Shown here in pieces: positions 8,204-17,358 of a stretch of DNA of 64,000 bases. The translations under genes were made by a program, and so were the position numbers. The stretch comes from UA16 sp002292325. GTDB lineage: Bacteria > Bacteroidota > Bacteroidia > Flavobacteriales_D > Sanyastnellaceae. Under the pieces are notes generated by a model. It had not been told where the DNA came from. It did not search any database and was given only the letters and a program-made list of their open reading frames with translations. The stretch is taken from the NCBI GenBank assembly GCA_943788645.1, contig CALSRC010000001.1, positions 310,001 through 374,000 of the forward strand, written 5' to 3'. How positions within the stretch are numbered: position 1 is the first letter of the stretch; the number at the start of each line of letters is the position of its first letter.

Positions 8204-10555
8204 TTGAATCGAATCATTTCCCTCTTGCTCGGGTTTTGCGTGTGTTCAGTAAGTTCATGGGCGCAATTCTCTGAACTTCGAGGCAAGGTCTTGACTCAGG
8301 AGACAGCTAATCCAGACGTCAATAGCGAACCTGTATATATCTCATTACCTGGAGCCTATGTGCGTTGGGCGCATGATGCGTCGTCTACGACCGTAACGGA
8401 CGGGTTTGGCTTTTTTAAAATCTCCAAAGCTTCGGTCGGAGATACCTTAATGGCCTCCATGCTCGGATACGAAACGGTAGGTTGGGTCTTCAACGGCGAG
8501 TCCTATGTGGACATACCATTGGAGTCGGGAATTAGTCTAGATGCTGCTGAAGTGATTGAGCAGAGGTCTGCCGTAGAGTTGTCCCTTTTGTCTCCTCTTG
8601 ATGTGCAGTCGCTGAATCGCAAAGAGTTGGTCAAGGCCGCGTGCTGCAATCTTTCAGAAGCGTTTGAAACCAATGCTTCGGTGGACGCCTCTTTTACAGA
8701 TGCAGTTACCGGAACACGCCAAATCAGGATGCTGGGTTTGGATGGTAAATACAGCCAAATTCAGGTCGATAATTTACCTGGACCGCGTGGCCTCTCCACC
8801 GTGAAAGGATTGACCTTTATACCGGGTGATTGGGTGAATGAGATTCATATTAGTAAAGGTGCGGGCACTGCCACACAAGGTTATGAGAGCATTACGGGAC
8901 AAATTAATGTGGCGCTGAAAAGCCCAGAAACGGCAGATCCGTTGCATGTCAATTTATATGTCAATGGAGCGGGTCGGCTCGAATACAATCAAGTGAGTCG
9001 CCATGACGTTTCGAGGAGATGGAGCACTGCGGTGCTTTTGCATGCGCTCGTAAATGAGCAAATCAATGATCGGAACGCTGATGGATTTCTGGATACGCCC
9101 ATGCAGCGGAACTACATTGCGCGCAACGAGTGGAAGTTTAAAGGCGATCGAGGAGTGCGCGGCGAATATGCGATTACAGCATTGCAAACAGAGGCTGCCG
9201 CGGGAAAAACCGGCGCTTTCAGTACTGAATCTGGTTGGACGGATTTGATGGGACTCATAAACCAGTCCACAGATGATTGGTCGGCCATTACCCAAGTTGA
9301 TCGACTGGAATTAACCGCCAAAACAGGGTTTGTTTTTCCCGATGCAGAATGGCGAAACATTGGGACGCAATTCAGTTTCTATGATCACCAGCATGCTCAA
9401 CGCTTTGGGGCTAGCACGTATGAAGGGCATGAGCGCTTTTTTAGAGGCAATGTCTTGTATGCTGGGATCATTGGGAATACGAACCATAGCTTTACTTCAG
9501 GAGTCTCCTTTCTGTACAATTCGTTCGATGAAGACGCCCAATTTCAAATCAATGATTCCCTTTCCCTTGCTTACAGTCCGGAGCGTGTGGAGCGCGTGCC
9601 TGGTGCATTTGTGGAATATACCTGGAAGGGCAATGAACGCTTGAGTGTGATTGCTGGGCTGCGGTATGATCATCACAATATGTTCGACCCGTTCATAAGC
9701 CCAAGGCTTCATGCTCGCTGGAGCTTGACCGAGAATATATCGTGGAAAGTGGCGGCAGGCAGGGGCTACAGAACACAGAATCCCTTCATGGAACAATTGG
9801 GTACTTGGGCGAGCCAGCGGAATTGGTACTGGGGCTATGACAGTCGGGTGCTTCCGGAAATCGCGACCAACGTGGGGACGAACCTCACGAGCAAATTTCG
9901 ATTGAATTACCGGGAAGCAACATTGACGCTGGATGCTTATTCTACACGCTTCCAAAATAAATTGGTGGTGGACCTGGATCAAGCGACTGACGCCATACAT
10001 CTGTATAATTTGTCTGGACAGTCGTTTGCGAATACCGCACAGGCAGAATTCAATTGGGACATTCACCGTCGATTTGATTTGCGATTGGCATACCGATGGG
10101 TGAATGCCCACACGGACCGCATTGAAGGCAGTCCAACGGAGGATCCTTTTGTTTCGAAACACCGAGGGTTTAGCCAGTTGAGTTACGCGTCGAAACTGGA
10201 CGAGAAAGAGGGTCAATGGCGAACTGACGTCACCTCTCAGTGGATTGGTGCGCAGCGTCTGCCGTTGACGTTATCCAATCCTGAAGCGTTTCAACGGGAG
10301 CAGACGGCACCTGACTTTTTCCAATTGAACGCGCAGGTGACCCGTCAATTCACACCTGAATTCTCTATTTACGTAGGCGTAGAAAATGCGTTGAATTATA
10401 AACAAGACCGACCTATTATCGGCGCTGATTATGGAGACAATCCGGTGGCACAAGAGGACTTTAACCAGTTCTTCGATGCCAGTTTGGTGTACGGACCGAT
10501 TTTTGGTCGGATGATTTATGGTGGACTTCGCTGGGGCATTCTCTCCGCCAAATGA
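8204..10555 (+). CDS. TonB-dependent outer membrane receptor linked to an HMA protein
   Basis: This is a 22-strand-type outer membrane transporter of 783 residues powered by TonB. The start is a TTG at 8204, because only this start gives a proper signal peptide (NRIISLLLGFCVCSVSSWAQ). Next comes a carboxypeptidase-like beta-sandwich domain (about residues 25-110), typical of Bacteroidota receptors. The plug domain (about 135-245) contains AACCNLSEAFETN and QVDNLPGPRGLSTVKGL. The rest is beta-barrel. The vicinal cysteines in the plug and the HMA gene just upstream suggest a metal substrate such as copper; this is inference. No SusD-like partner is present, which argues against a glycan substrate. 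Confidence 0.9.
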   Translation: MNRIISLLLGFCVCSVSSWAQFSELRGKVLTQETANPDVNSEPVYISLPGAYVRWAHDASSTTVTDGFGFFKISKASVGDTLMASMLGYETVGWVFNGESYVDIPLESGISLDAAEVIEQRSAVELSLLSPLDVQSLNRKELVKAACCNLSEAFETNASVDASFTDAVTGTRQIRMLGLDGKYSQIQVDNLPGPRGLSTVKGLTFIPGDWVNEIHISKGAGTATQGYESITGQINVALKSPETADPLHVNLYVNGAGRLEYNQVSRHDVSRRWSTAVLLHALVNEQINDRNADGFLDTPMQRNYIARNEWKFKGDRGVRGEYAITALQTEAAAGKTGAFSTESGWTDLMGLINQSTDDWSAITQVDRLELTAKTGFVFPDAEWRNIGTQFSFYDHQHAQRFGASTYEGHERFFRGNVLYAGIIGNTNHSFTSGVSFLYNSFDEDAQFQINDSLSLAYSPERVERVPGAFVEYTWKGNERLSVIAGLRYDHHNMFDPFISPRLHARWSLTENISWKVAAGRGYRTQNPFMEQLGTWASQRNWYWGYDSRVLPEIATNVGTNLTSKFRLNYREATLTLDAYSTRFQNKLVVDLDQATDAIHLYNLSGQSFANTAQAEFNWDIHRRFDLRLAYRWVNAHTDRIEGSPTEDPFVSKHRGFSQLSYASKLDEKEGQWRTDVTSQWIGAQRLPLTLSNPEAFQREQTAPDFFQLNAQVTRQFTPEFSIYVGVENALNYKQDRPIIGADYGDNPVAQEDFNQFFDASLVYGPIFGRMIYGGLRWGILSAK

Positions 10556-10570
10556 GCCCGATGCAGCGGT

Positions 10571-13500
10571 TCAGCGCATTGTGCGTTTGAGTATGCCGCC
10601 ACCGCTTCGGGCACCCATGGTTTGCCGTCTTCGAGACATTGATGTTGCGTTATTGGGTCTCGGTTCGCGACCGGGGAGTCCATCTTCCGTGTAACGCGGG
10701 TCGGGGATATAATCCAATTTCTCCATGAAAACCGCTTCTACATGGATGCACCCAAATTCTTCTTTTACCGGGCCGCGAATGCGGTAGATGCCGCGTCCCC
10801 TAAAGCCAAATTGCTTTAGTGAAGGGGGGAAATGTACGGTGTCTAGCCACTGGCCTTCGCAGTCTACAAAGCACCCAAAACTCATGCGCTCACGCCGTGC
10901 AGTATGGGTCTCTTTGACCGTTACTAAATATCCCACTACTTCAACGTGCTGCCCGATGCAGTGAGAAAGTGCTTCGCTTCGAACCCCTTTTTGAGCGACG
11001 GCTTGGGCTTTGGCGGTGAGCAATCGAAAAGGAGAGACCAGCGGAAATCCAAAGAGTTCGATTTGATCAAAGGCTGTTTCCAGTTCGTTTGCTTCGAATT
11101 GCGGAAGTTCGAATTGGGTGATATCTGGCGTGAAAAGTGTAGCATCGGTGGTTCCTTTTTGGCTATGGCCCAAGATGAAATGAGCCTCCCATTGCAATTG
11201 TTGTTGGTTTTTTCCAGTGAATCGGAATCCACCGCAGCGAATAATTAAAAGACACTGTTCCAAACCGATTCCGGTACGCTCGATGGCCGACTCAAGTGAT
11301 TCGAAGGGTCCGTTGCTTTTTCGCTCGTTGACGATGCGAGCAATGGTTTGCGCTTGGACCCCACGCGCGAGATTGAACCCGATGAGAATGGTTTGTACTG
11401 CGGGCTCTACTTGTGCTTCCCACCCTCCACGGTTTAGGCACGGTGGTTCAATGCGGCCACCGACCATTCGCGCTTCGTGCACGTAAAACTCGGTTCGGTA
11501 AAATCCGCCGAAGTTGTTGATGCATGCCGCCATGTATTGCAGTGGCCAGTGCGCTTTGAGGTACAGACTTTGGTAGCTTTCTACGGCATATGAAGCAGAG
11601 TGGCCTTTGGCAAAGGCATACCCGGCGAAACTCTCTACTTGTCGCCAGACCTCCTCTACCAGGGCGGCATCGCGTCCACGTTCAAGAGCCTTTTGCTGAA
11701 ACGTGTTTCGCGCCTTGGCAAATTCTTCCCGCGATCGAAATTTCCCGCTCATTCCCCGCCTCAAAACATCTGCTTCTCCCAGATCCAATCCGGCAAAATG
11801 GTGCGCGACTTTGATAACATCTTCTTGGTAGACCATGACGCCGTAAGTCTCAGGCATCAACTCGAGGAGTACGGGATGAGCTTCGCTGCGTCGTTCGGGA
11901 TGCCGGTGCCGCTCGATGTAAGCTCGCATCATGCCGCTTCTCGCAACACCGGGACGGATAACGGAACTTGCTGCAACCAAACCGAGGTAGTTGTCAACCT
12001 GTAATTTGCGCATCAGCATGCGCATTGCAGGCGACTCCACGTAGAAACATCCGACAGCCAATGCCTCCCGGAGTAGGTGTTTGATGCGCGGATCTTGCTT
12101 GAAGCGGGTCATGTCATGGATGTCGATTCGGGCAGCGGCACGGGGGTCGTGGGCAGCGATGAGGTCAATGGTATCCCTTATTTTACCCAGGCCTCGCTGG
12201 CTGAGGATGTCGAACTTATATAACCCAATGTCCTCGGCAACCACCATGTCGAACTGAGTGGTTGGAAATCCCTTGGGTGGCATAAAGGTTCCTCCGAAGT
12301 GGTGCATTGGCCGGTCGGCAATGAGCACGCCACAGGCGTGAATGGTCAGGGCATTGGGGTAATCTTGAAGGTAGCCGGCATATCGAAGAACGATGGTTTC
12401 CATGTCGTCCGTGCCGGGGGGGTGGGTTTTGCCGTCGGCGAGTCGATCGATGTCGTGTTTGGGGAGGCCGAATACTTTGCCCAATTCCCGTATGACAGCG
12501 CGGTATTGAAAAGTGCTGTAGGCTCCGACCAGTGCGACATGTGGGAAGCGTTGGAAGATGTACTCGGTCACATCGTCTCGGTCTGTCCACGAGAAGTCAA
12601 TGTCGAAATCAGGGGGGTTGGTGCGGTACAGGTTGATGAACCGTTCGAAGTACAGGTCGAGCTCGATGGGATCTACATCAGTAATGCGCAGGAGATAGGC
12701 GACAAGGCTGTTGGCACCACTGCCTCGTCCAACGTAAAAATATCCGCGGCTTCGAGCGTAGCTCGTGATGTCCCAATTGATGAGGAAATAAGCGAGGTAC
12801 CCTTGTTGACGAATGACGGCCAACTCCATTTCCATTCGTTCGAGGACGGGTTCTTCGTGATCGGGGTACCGGTAGGCCAACCCCTCGGCGCAGAGGGATC
12901 GAATGAGTTGTTCATCCTCGTCTTCAGAATTGGTATAAGTATGTTGGTTGTTGTGGAATCGTCCTTCCACCAATTCCGGTAATGTGATGCTGCATTGATC
13001 GAGTAGCAGCTCGGCGCGCTTCACCCAAAGGGGGTTTTCGGCAAAGGCTTGGTGAAAGTTGGCCGTTCCGAGGAGGCGGTCGTAGGGATGTCCGGTAGCG
13101 GTTTCGGGCAATTTGCTCAGCAATTCGTTTCGATCTACTGCCCTTAAAATGCGGTGGCAATTCCAGTCGCGTCTGTGCCGAAACGTAAAGGAGTGCCAAG
13201 CGATGAGGCGATCCCATGGAATCGATTTGTTTTTGCTGAGTAACCGCAATTCGGCTTGTTCCCAGGGCCGCACTCCAATCCATTCATCGGGGCCCAGCTG
13301 GGGGCGGGACTTTTTCCATCGTACCCAGGGGTAGACGATGGAAACGCCGTGCAACGGTGGCGCTTGGTCGTTGAATGGACGGTGTGTGTTGAGATGAGCG
13401 TTGAGGTGCTGGCACAGGTGGGCATAGCCGGTGTTGTCATGGGCGAGGCCCACGTACAGGGGCAGGCCATCATCGGTTTTGTTTCTGAAATCAATGCCCA

Positions 13501-13678
13501 AGGCGGGTCGAATGCCATATTCTGGTGCTAGGCGTACAAAATCCCAATGTGCCGATGTAGCATTGATGTCGGTTAGAGCGAGGGCACGGATGTTCGCTGC
13601 GCGTGCTTCAGAAAGCAATTCGCGCGGCTGCATGAGCCCGTAGCGTAGGCTGAACCAAGAATGGCAATGCAGATGCAT
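10571..13678 (-). CDS. dnaE2: Error-prone DNA polymerase III alpha subunit (DnaE2/ImuC type)
   Basis: This is a C-family DNA polymerase of the damage-tolerance class. The N-terminal PHP domain starts with HLHCHSWFSLRYG. The palm motif PDFDIDFS supplies two catalytic aspartates, and YKFDILSQRGLGKIRD supplies the third. An OB-fold region (VEVVGYLVTVKETHTARRERM) closes the protein. At 1035 residues it is clearly shorter than a replicative DnaE (about 1150-1200) and lacks the extended C-terminal clamp/tau region, as expected for DnaE2. It is the last gene of an operon with dinB and the SRAP gene, nine bases after the latter. Such operons usually act in SOS mutagenesis. A replicative role is unlikely given the context. 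Confidence 0.92.
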   Translation of the reverse strand: MHLHCHSWFSLRYGLMQPRELLSEARAANIRALALTDINATSAHWDFVRLAPEYGIRPALGIDFRNKTDDGLPLYVGLAHDNTGYAHLCQHLNAHLNTHRPFNDQAPPLHGVSIVYPWVRWKKSRPQLGPDEWIGVRPWEQAELRLLSKNKSIPWDRLIAWHSFTFRHRRDWNCHRILRAVDRNELLSKLPETATGHPYDRLLGTANFHQAFAENPLWVKRAELLLDQCSITLPELVEGRFHNNQHTYTNSEDEDEQLIRSLCAEGLAYRYPDHEEPVLERMEMELAVIRQQGYLAYFLINWDITSYARSRGYFYVGRGSGANSLVAYLLRITDVDPIELDLYFERFINLYRTNPPDFDIDFSWTDRDDVTEYIFQRFPHVALVGAYSTFQYRAVIRELGKVFGLPKHDIDRLADGKTHPPGTDDMETIVLRYAGYLQDYPNALTIHACGVLIADRPMHHFGGTFMPPKGFPTTQFDMVVAEDIGLYKFDILSQRGLGKIRDTIDLIAAHDPRAAARIDIHDMTRFKQDPRIKHLLREALAVGCFYVESPAMRMLMRKLQVDNYLGLVAASSVIRPGVARSGMMRAYIERHRHPERRSEAHPVLLELMPETYGVMVYQEDVIKVAHHFAGLDLGEADVLRRGMSGKFRSREEFAKARNTFQQKALERGRDAALVEEVWRQVESFAGYAFAKGHSASYAVESYQSLYLKAHWPLQYMAACINNFGGFYRTEFYVHEARMVGGRIEPPCLNRGGWEAQVEPAVQTILIGFNLARGVQAQTIARIVNERKSNGPFESLESAIERTGIGLEQCLLIIRCGGFRFTGKNQQQLQWEAHFILGHSQKGTTDATLFTPDITQFELPQFEANELETAFDQIELFGFPLVSPFRLLTAKAQAVAQKGVRSEALSHCIGQHVEVVGYLVTVKETHTARRERMSFGCFVDCEGQWLDTVHFPPSLKQFGFRGRGIYRIRGPVKEEFGCIHVEAVFMEKLDYIPDPRYTEDGLPGREPRPNNATSMSRRRQTMGARSGGGILKRTMR

Positions 13679-13687
13679 GATGCTTGG

Positions 13688-14533
13688 TTAAAAGAGCGAG
13701 CCTTGTGTGTTGTCGTACGGCCTGCGATTTTCACGCTTGGGAGAACGCCCGGATTCGCCCATTCCAAACATTTCCAAGCTCTGATGGATTTCAAACGTAT
13801 GTTCTGGATGGATGCGTTCACCGGTGGGTTGAAGGAGGTCTGAGCCATTGGTACGGGGGTCTCGGATTTGCGGCGAAATGGGATAGGCATTGAACCTTTG
13901 GGCCGGACACGGTCGAAGCATGCCGGTGATATCCGATAGAGGTGTGGAGAGGTTGACCCACGCTTGCTCTTGTTCCTCGTCCAATATTACAGGTGACCGG
14001 TGGTGACCGATGGCTTGCATCAGTTCATTGGCTACCGTAGTAAGAATGGCGAAGGACCGAGTGATTTCACCGGTGGCGGGGTTGGCCCATTCGTCCCAGA
14101 TCCCGGCCAGTCCGAAGGGGTGTCGCCCGTGACGAGCATAGACCAAATAGGGCTTGGCGAGTTTTTCTTGGCGCGGCCCTTCGATGAAGGCATCTGCGAT
14201 TACGATGCAGCGTCGGTCGCGGATGGATTGTCGAAACATGGGCTTCTGAAGAATGCCCATGGCACCGGTGTAGCTCGGATGGTCTTCCTTGTTATGATCG
14301 CCCTCAGATCGGGCATTGATCATGTAGAACTGCTTTTTGGCCCAGCGTGGTGTGAACCCAAATTGTTGCATCTGAAGGGTGTGCGGGTCGTCGCTTGCGA
14401 TGACAGGTGCCGCCTCGCCGTGGGAGACGTTGGCGTTGGGCCGCCACTGTGCACCCACGTCAGGTGCTGCTTGCACATGGAAGCGCTTTTCAATGGTTTG
14501 AACAGAGGAGACGGTAACGTAGCGGCCACACAT
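13688..14533 (-). CDS. SOS response-associated peptidase (SRAP / HMCES / YedK family)
   Basis: SRAP proteins form a thiazolidine crosslink between Cys2 and abasic sites in single-stranded DNA, shielding the lesion from breakage and from mutagenic bypass. The protein starts MCGRY, giving Cys2 after loss of Met1. The other active-site residues are visible: Asn73 in MINARSE, Glu118 in DAFIEG, and the His in GHHRSPVIL near 177. The usual GFYEW motif is changed to AFIEG but keeps the Glu. The length of 281 residues is slightly above the family norm. It lies between dinB (12-base gap) and dnaE2 (9-base gap) in one operon, which ties it to lesion bypass. Confidence 0.92.
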   Translation of the reverse strand: MCGRYVTVSSVQTIEKRFHVQAAPDVGAQWRPNANVSHGEAAPVIASDDPHTLQMQQFGFTPRWAKKQFYMINARSEGDHNKEDHPSYTGAMGILQKPMFRQSIRDRRCIVIADAFIEGPRQEKLAKPYLVYARHGRHPFGLAGIWDEWANPATGEITRSFAILTTVANELMQAIGHHRSPVILDEEQEQAWVNLSTPLSDITGMLRPCPAQRFNAYPISPQIRDPRTNGSDLLQPTGERIHPEHTFEIHQSLEMFGMGESGRSPKRENRRPYDNTQGSLF

Positions 14534-14545
14534 GATGCGATGAAT

Positions 14546-15778
14546 TTACTGATGACGGTTGGCAAGAAGCAAGGGCGCTTCGCCATTGAATGGATTGGGG
14601 CGTCCAATCGTACGCGCTTCCATGCCGGCGGCGTTGACGATGCTGCGGTCGCCGTACTGGTTGCGGATGTGATCTAACGCACGGTAGAGCTCGAGTCGTT
14701 CGTCAGCGTCATCAAACAGGTCCATTTGGAAGCCGCCTTCGACGAGATGACTGTACCGAATGCCGATGAGCCGGACTTGGACGCGGCGATTGTAGAGTTG
14801 TTCGAAAAGGGACTTGATCTTGGGAATGAGTACGTGATCGGATGAGGTATAGGGAATGCGGGCCTGGAGGGAGCGGGTATCGAAATCGGCATACCTAATT
14901 TTGACGGAAACACAAGCGGTGAGTTTGCGGCCACGGCGCAATTGATACGCGAGGTTTTCGGTCATGGCGACGAGGATGCCGCGCAATTTTTCGACGTCCG
15001 TGGTGTCTTTGGCGAAGGTGCGTTCGGTGGAGATGGATTTGCGTTCGTTGAAGGCAATGACAGGACTCGGATCAATGCCGTGGGCTTTACGCCAAATGGA
15101 GGTGCCGTTTTGGCCGAGGACCTGTTCCATCAATTCGATGGGCATTTCTTGAATCGTTTGGATGCGTTTGACGCCGAGGTTGCGAAGGGTTTGGTAGGTG
15201 CGTGTACCGACTTGGGGGATTTTCCGAACGGATAGGGGCGCAAGGAAGGGACGCTCGGTTCCATGTTCAATTTTGAGGGTACCCAAGGGCTTGGCTTGGC
15301 CCGTAGCAACTTTACTCACCGTTTTGCTGGTACTCATGCCAAATGAAATGGGCAACCCGGTATTGTGTATGACCCGGTCTCTCAATTCACGGGAAAACTG
15401 CCAACACCCAAAAAACCGATCCATGCCGCTGAGGTCGGCATAGAATTCGTCGATGGAGGTTTTCTCGCAGACTGGAACGGCTTCTTGGATGATTTCGGTG
15501 ACGGCGCGCGATTGTTTCATGTAGTTCATCGAGTTGCCTCGTATAACGAGCGCTTCCGGGCACATCAGCCGGGCTTGTCGCATGGGCATGCCGGAGTGAA
15601 CCCCAAATGCGCGGGTTTCATAACTGCATGCGGCGACAACGCCCCGATCTCCTGTTCCACCGATGAGGATGGGTTGATTCATGAGCCGCCGGTCCATGAG
15701 CCGTTCGACAGACACAAAAAAGGTGTCGAGGTCCAGGTGCAAAATTGCACGAGTAGATGGAGGCGGTACGGCATTCAT
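14546..15778 (-). CDS. dinB: Y-family DNA polymerase (DinB / Pol IV-like)
   Basis: This is a translesion DNA polymerase that copies past damaged bases. The N-terminal HLDLDTFFVSVE holds the first metal-binding Asp and the steric-gate Phe pair. SIDEFYADLSGMD holds the second acidic pair, and GLPISFGMSTSKTVSKVATG is the conserved finger/palm segment. The little-finger domain follows (residues about 240-350). All catalytic acids are present, unlike the inactive ImuB proteins of proteobacterial mutasomes, so this is an active polymerase. At 410 residues it has an extra tail of about 50 compared with E. coli DinB. It is the first gene of the dinB-SRAP-dnaE2 operon. A 21-base palindrome starts five bases upstream of its ATG. 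Confidence 0.94.
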   Translation of the reverse strand: MNAVPPPSTRAILHLDLDTFFVSVERLMDRRLMNQPILIGGTGDRGVVAACSYETRAFGVHSGMPMRQARLMCPEALVIRGNSMNYMKQSRAVTEIIQEAVPVCEKTSIDEFYADLSGMDRFFGCWQFSRELRDRVIHNTGLPISFGMSTSKTVSKVATGQAKPLGTLKIEHGTERPFLAPLSVRKIPQVGTRTYQTLRNLGVKRIQTIQEMPIELMEQVLGQNGTSIWRKAHGIDPSPVIAFNERKSISTERTFAKDTTDVEKLRGILVAMTENLAYQLRRGRKLTACVSVKIRYADFDTRSLQARIPYTSSDHVLIPKIKSLFEQLYNRRVQVRLIGIRYSHLVEGGFQMDLFDDADERLELYRALDHIRNQYGDRSIVNAAGMEARTIGRPNPFNGEAPLLLANRHQ

Positions 15779-15783
15779 TCGAG

Positions 15784-15804
15784 ATTGCTAAAATAATGAG
15801 CAAT
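15784..15804 (-). promoter_or_regulatory. Candidate SOS-like operator and promoter of the dinB-SRAP-dnaE2 operon
   Basis: ATTGCT and AGCAAT form a perfect 6-bp inverted repeat around nine bases. The same palindrome, with one base changed, precedes the XRE-S24 repressor gene (17330-17350). Read on the minus strand, TATTTTAG within the palindrome is one base from the -7 consensus TAnnTTTG, and TTTG lies 23 bases upstream of it. Repressor bound here would cover the -7 region. The dinB ATG is five bases downstream. Confidence 0.6.
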
Positions 15805-15838
15805 CCTAAGAATAAATGCAAAAGAGGGTAAAATTATT

Positions 15839-17266
15839 TTATGGACAGTCGCTTCCAAAAGCGGAAAGCACGGCTAGCACATCTTCAACATTGCTTGCCC
15901 CGTCACCCGTGACATCTCCAACGCAACCAACCAAGCATCCAAAATCAGCCAATAGCAGGAGTAAATCTTGAACTTCCGTCCATCCATTGCCGCTCAAGTC
16001 CGTGAGGCAATAACACGCAGCTGGAGCTGTGAATGCATCTGGAATGAGGGTGCTACAGGTCGGTTCAGCAGGGAACAAGATGTTCAAGTCTACAGAAGAC
16101 CCATTGGATGGAAGGCCTGTTAACACCAAGGTCTGTGGACTGGTGGTCAGCGAAAATAATTGGCCGTTGACGCTGATTAATCCTTCATTGGGTGCACCCT
16201 GGTAAGACAGCACGAGGGCTTGTGAATACGTGTCGCTCTCCGGATTGCAAGGGCTTTGTTCACCGAGAAAAACCTCCACGATTTCGCATCCGCCAATGAT
16301 CCAGCCGATGTCGCTGAACATACCGAGCAACGCAGGACCGGGATTGTGGTTGGATTCTGCGGTGTTTAGACCGGGTGTCATCAAGCTATTGGGAGATCCA
16401 GCACTGTAAGTGGATTCATTGAGGTGGCTGTAGCTGGAGCCGACGGAATAATTGGATGGAGCATAAATACGTGGACGCTCGCCGCCGCCGCCTTCCATGC
16501 CGCCTACCCCGTTCCAATAAACGGCATTGGATGTGAGCGCGGCGCCCAGGGTTTGCGAGCCATTGGGAAGACTGAGCAAGGCCACAGAATCTGCGGTCTC
16601 GGTAAAGTAATCATAGGGATACGGCGTATTTGCTGTGCCGATGAATCCAAATCCTTCTGTGTAATACGCGCTTCCAATGAATCCAATTCCGTGGGCAATT
16701 TCATGCAGTGCTGCAGTGACAAAGTCGTAGGCTCCCGCGGGTGTGTCGCCGTCTGTTCCGAAGTACCAATTGGCGGTATTGCTAAAAGAACAGGTCACGT
16801 CCGATTGTTCCGATAGGTCTTCCCCGGCTATGGCATTCGCCAAGGCGACAGCGTAGTAGGTGTCTGCCAATGGGGCGTTGGGGAAATTCTGTTGCAAGTT
16901 GGTTGGGGCCGCTTGTGCCAATGCACCTGACCCCAAATTTTCCCACGTCGCATCGATGCGGAGGGTGACGTTCGAGGAAATGGTCACAGACCAAATGTCC
17001 ACGGCGTGATTGAACGCGATGATGGCTTCACTTGGAAACCCATTGTAATTGACGATGATGTTCACATCCCGGGGCGCATCAGGTGTAAACCAGACCGGTG
17101 CAGGGATGTGGGAATGGGCATCCACTGGAATCGCCTCAAGCCCTTCGCCACAAGCTTGATGGGCGCATGGTTTTTGGGTTGAACCAAAATACCGTTGGGC
17201 ATGCAAAGAACCTCCTATTAAGAGGGTGGAGAGCAAGCTGATTTTTATTGAGCTAATCCAACGCAT
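15839..17266 (-). CDS. Secreted zinc metalloprotease with C-terminal dockerin-like motifs
   Basis: This is a predicted exported protease. I start at the ATG at 17266, which gives a clean signal peptide (MRWISSIKISLLSTLLIGG up to HAQ). The frame is open 13 codons further upstream. The catalytic motif HEIAHGIGFIG sits near residues 188-198. It is HExxHxxG but lacks the third His or Asp of the classic metzincin motif, so the third zinc ligand must come from elsewhere. The last 60 residues hold two DxxGxG-type calcium-loop/helix motifs (DLSGNGWTEVQDLLLLL and GDVTGDGASNVEDVLAVL) resembling dockerin repeats. The same tail style recurs in the small protein at 47724. No type IX secretion tail was recognised. 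The protease substrate is unknown. Confidence 0.82.
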   Translation of the reverse strand: MRWISSIKISLLSTLLIGGSLHAQRYFGSTQKPCAHQACGEGLEAIPVDAHSHIPAPVWFTPDAPRDVNIIVNYNGFPSEAIIAFNHAVDIWSVTISSNVTLRIDATWENLGSGALAQAAPTNLQQNFPNAPLADTYYAVALANAIAGEDLSEQSDVTCSFSNTANWYFGTDGDTPAGAYDFVTAALHEIAHGIGFIGSAYYTEGFGFIGTANTPYPYDYFTETADSVALLSLPNGSQTLGAALTSNAVYWNGVGGMEGGGGERPRIYAPSNYSVGSSYSHLNESTYSAGSPNSLMTPGLNTAESNHNPGPALLGMFSDIGWIIGGCEIVEVFLGEQSPCNPESDTYSQALVLSYQGAPNEGLISVNGQLFSLTTSPQTLVLTGLPSNGSSVDLNILFPAEPTCSTLIPDAFTAPAACYCLTDLSGNGWTEVQDLLLLLADFGCLVGCVGDVTGDGASNVEDVLAVLSAFGSDCP

Positions 17267-17329
17267 CACAGCGGTCTTTTGGGCAATACAAGATAGTTCA
17301 CTCAATTTGATTTTCCTCTTTCCTGTGGC

Positions 17330-17350
17330 ATTGCTATTTTTGTTAGCAAA
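17330..17350 (+). promoter_or_regulatory. Candidate operator and promoter of the XRE-S24 repressor gene
   Basis: ATTGCT-N9-AGCAAA is the same palindrome as at 15784-15804. Its core is TTGCTA-N7-TAGCAA, perfect here. A perfect -7 box TATTTTTG (17335-17342) lies inside it, so repressor binding would block its own promoter. TTTG at 17306-17309 is a possible -33 element, though the 25-base spacing is long. The repressor ATG is eight bases downstream of the palindrome. Confidence 0.65.
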
Positions 17351-17358
17351 TTCATGGC

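Noticed and set aside
12299..12982. 227-codon plus-strand frame within dnaE2, and similar long antisense frames in secA and aspS
   Set aside because: These are shadows of well-supported genes on the other strand, with no domains of their own.
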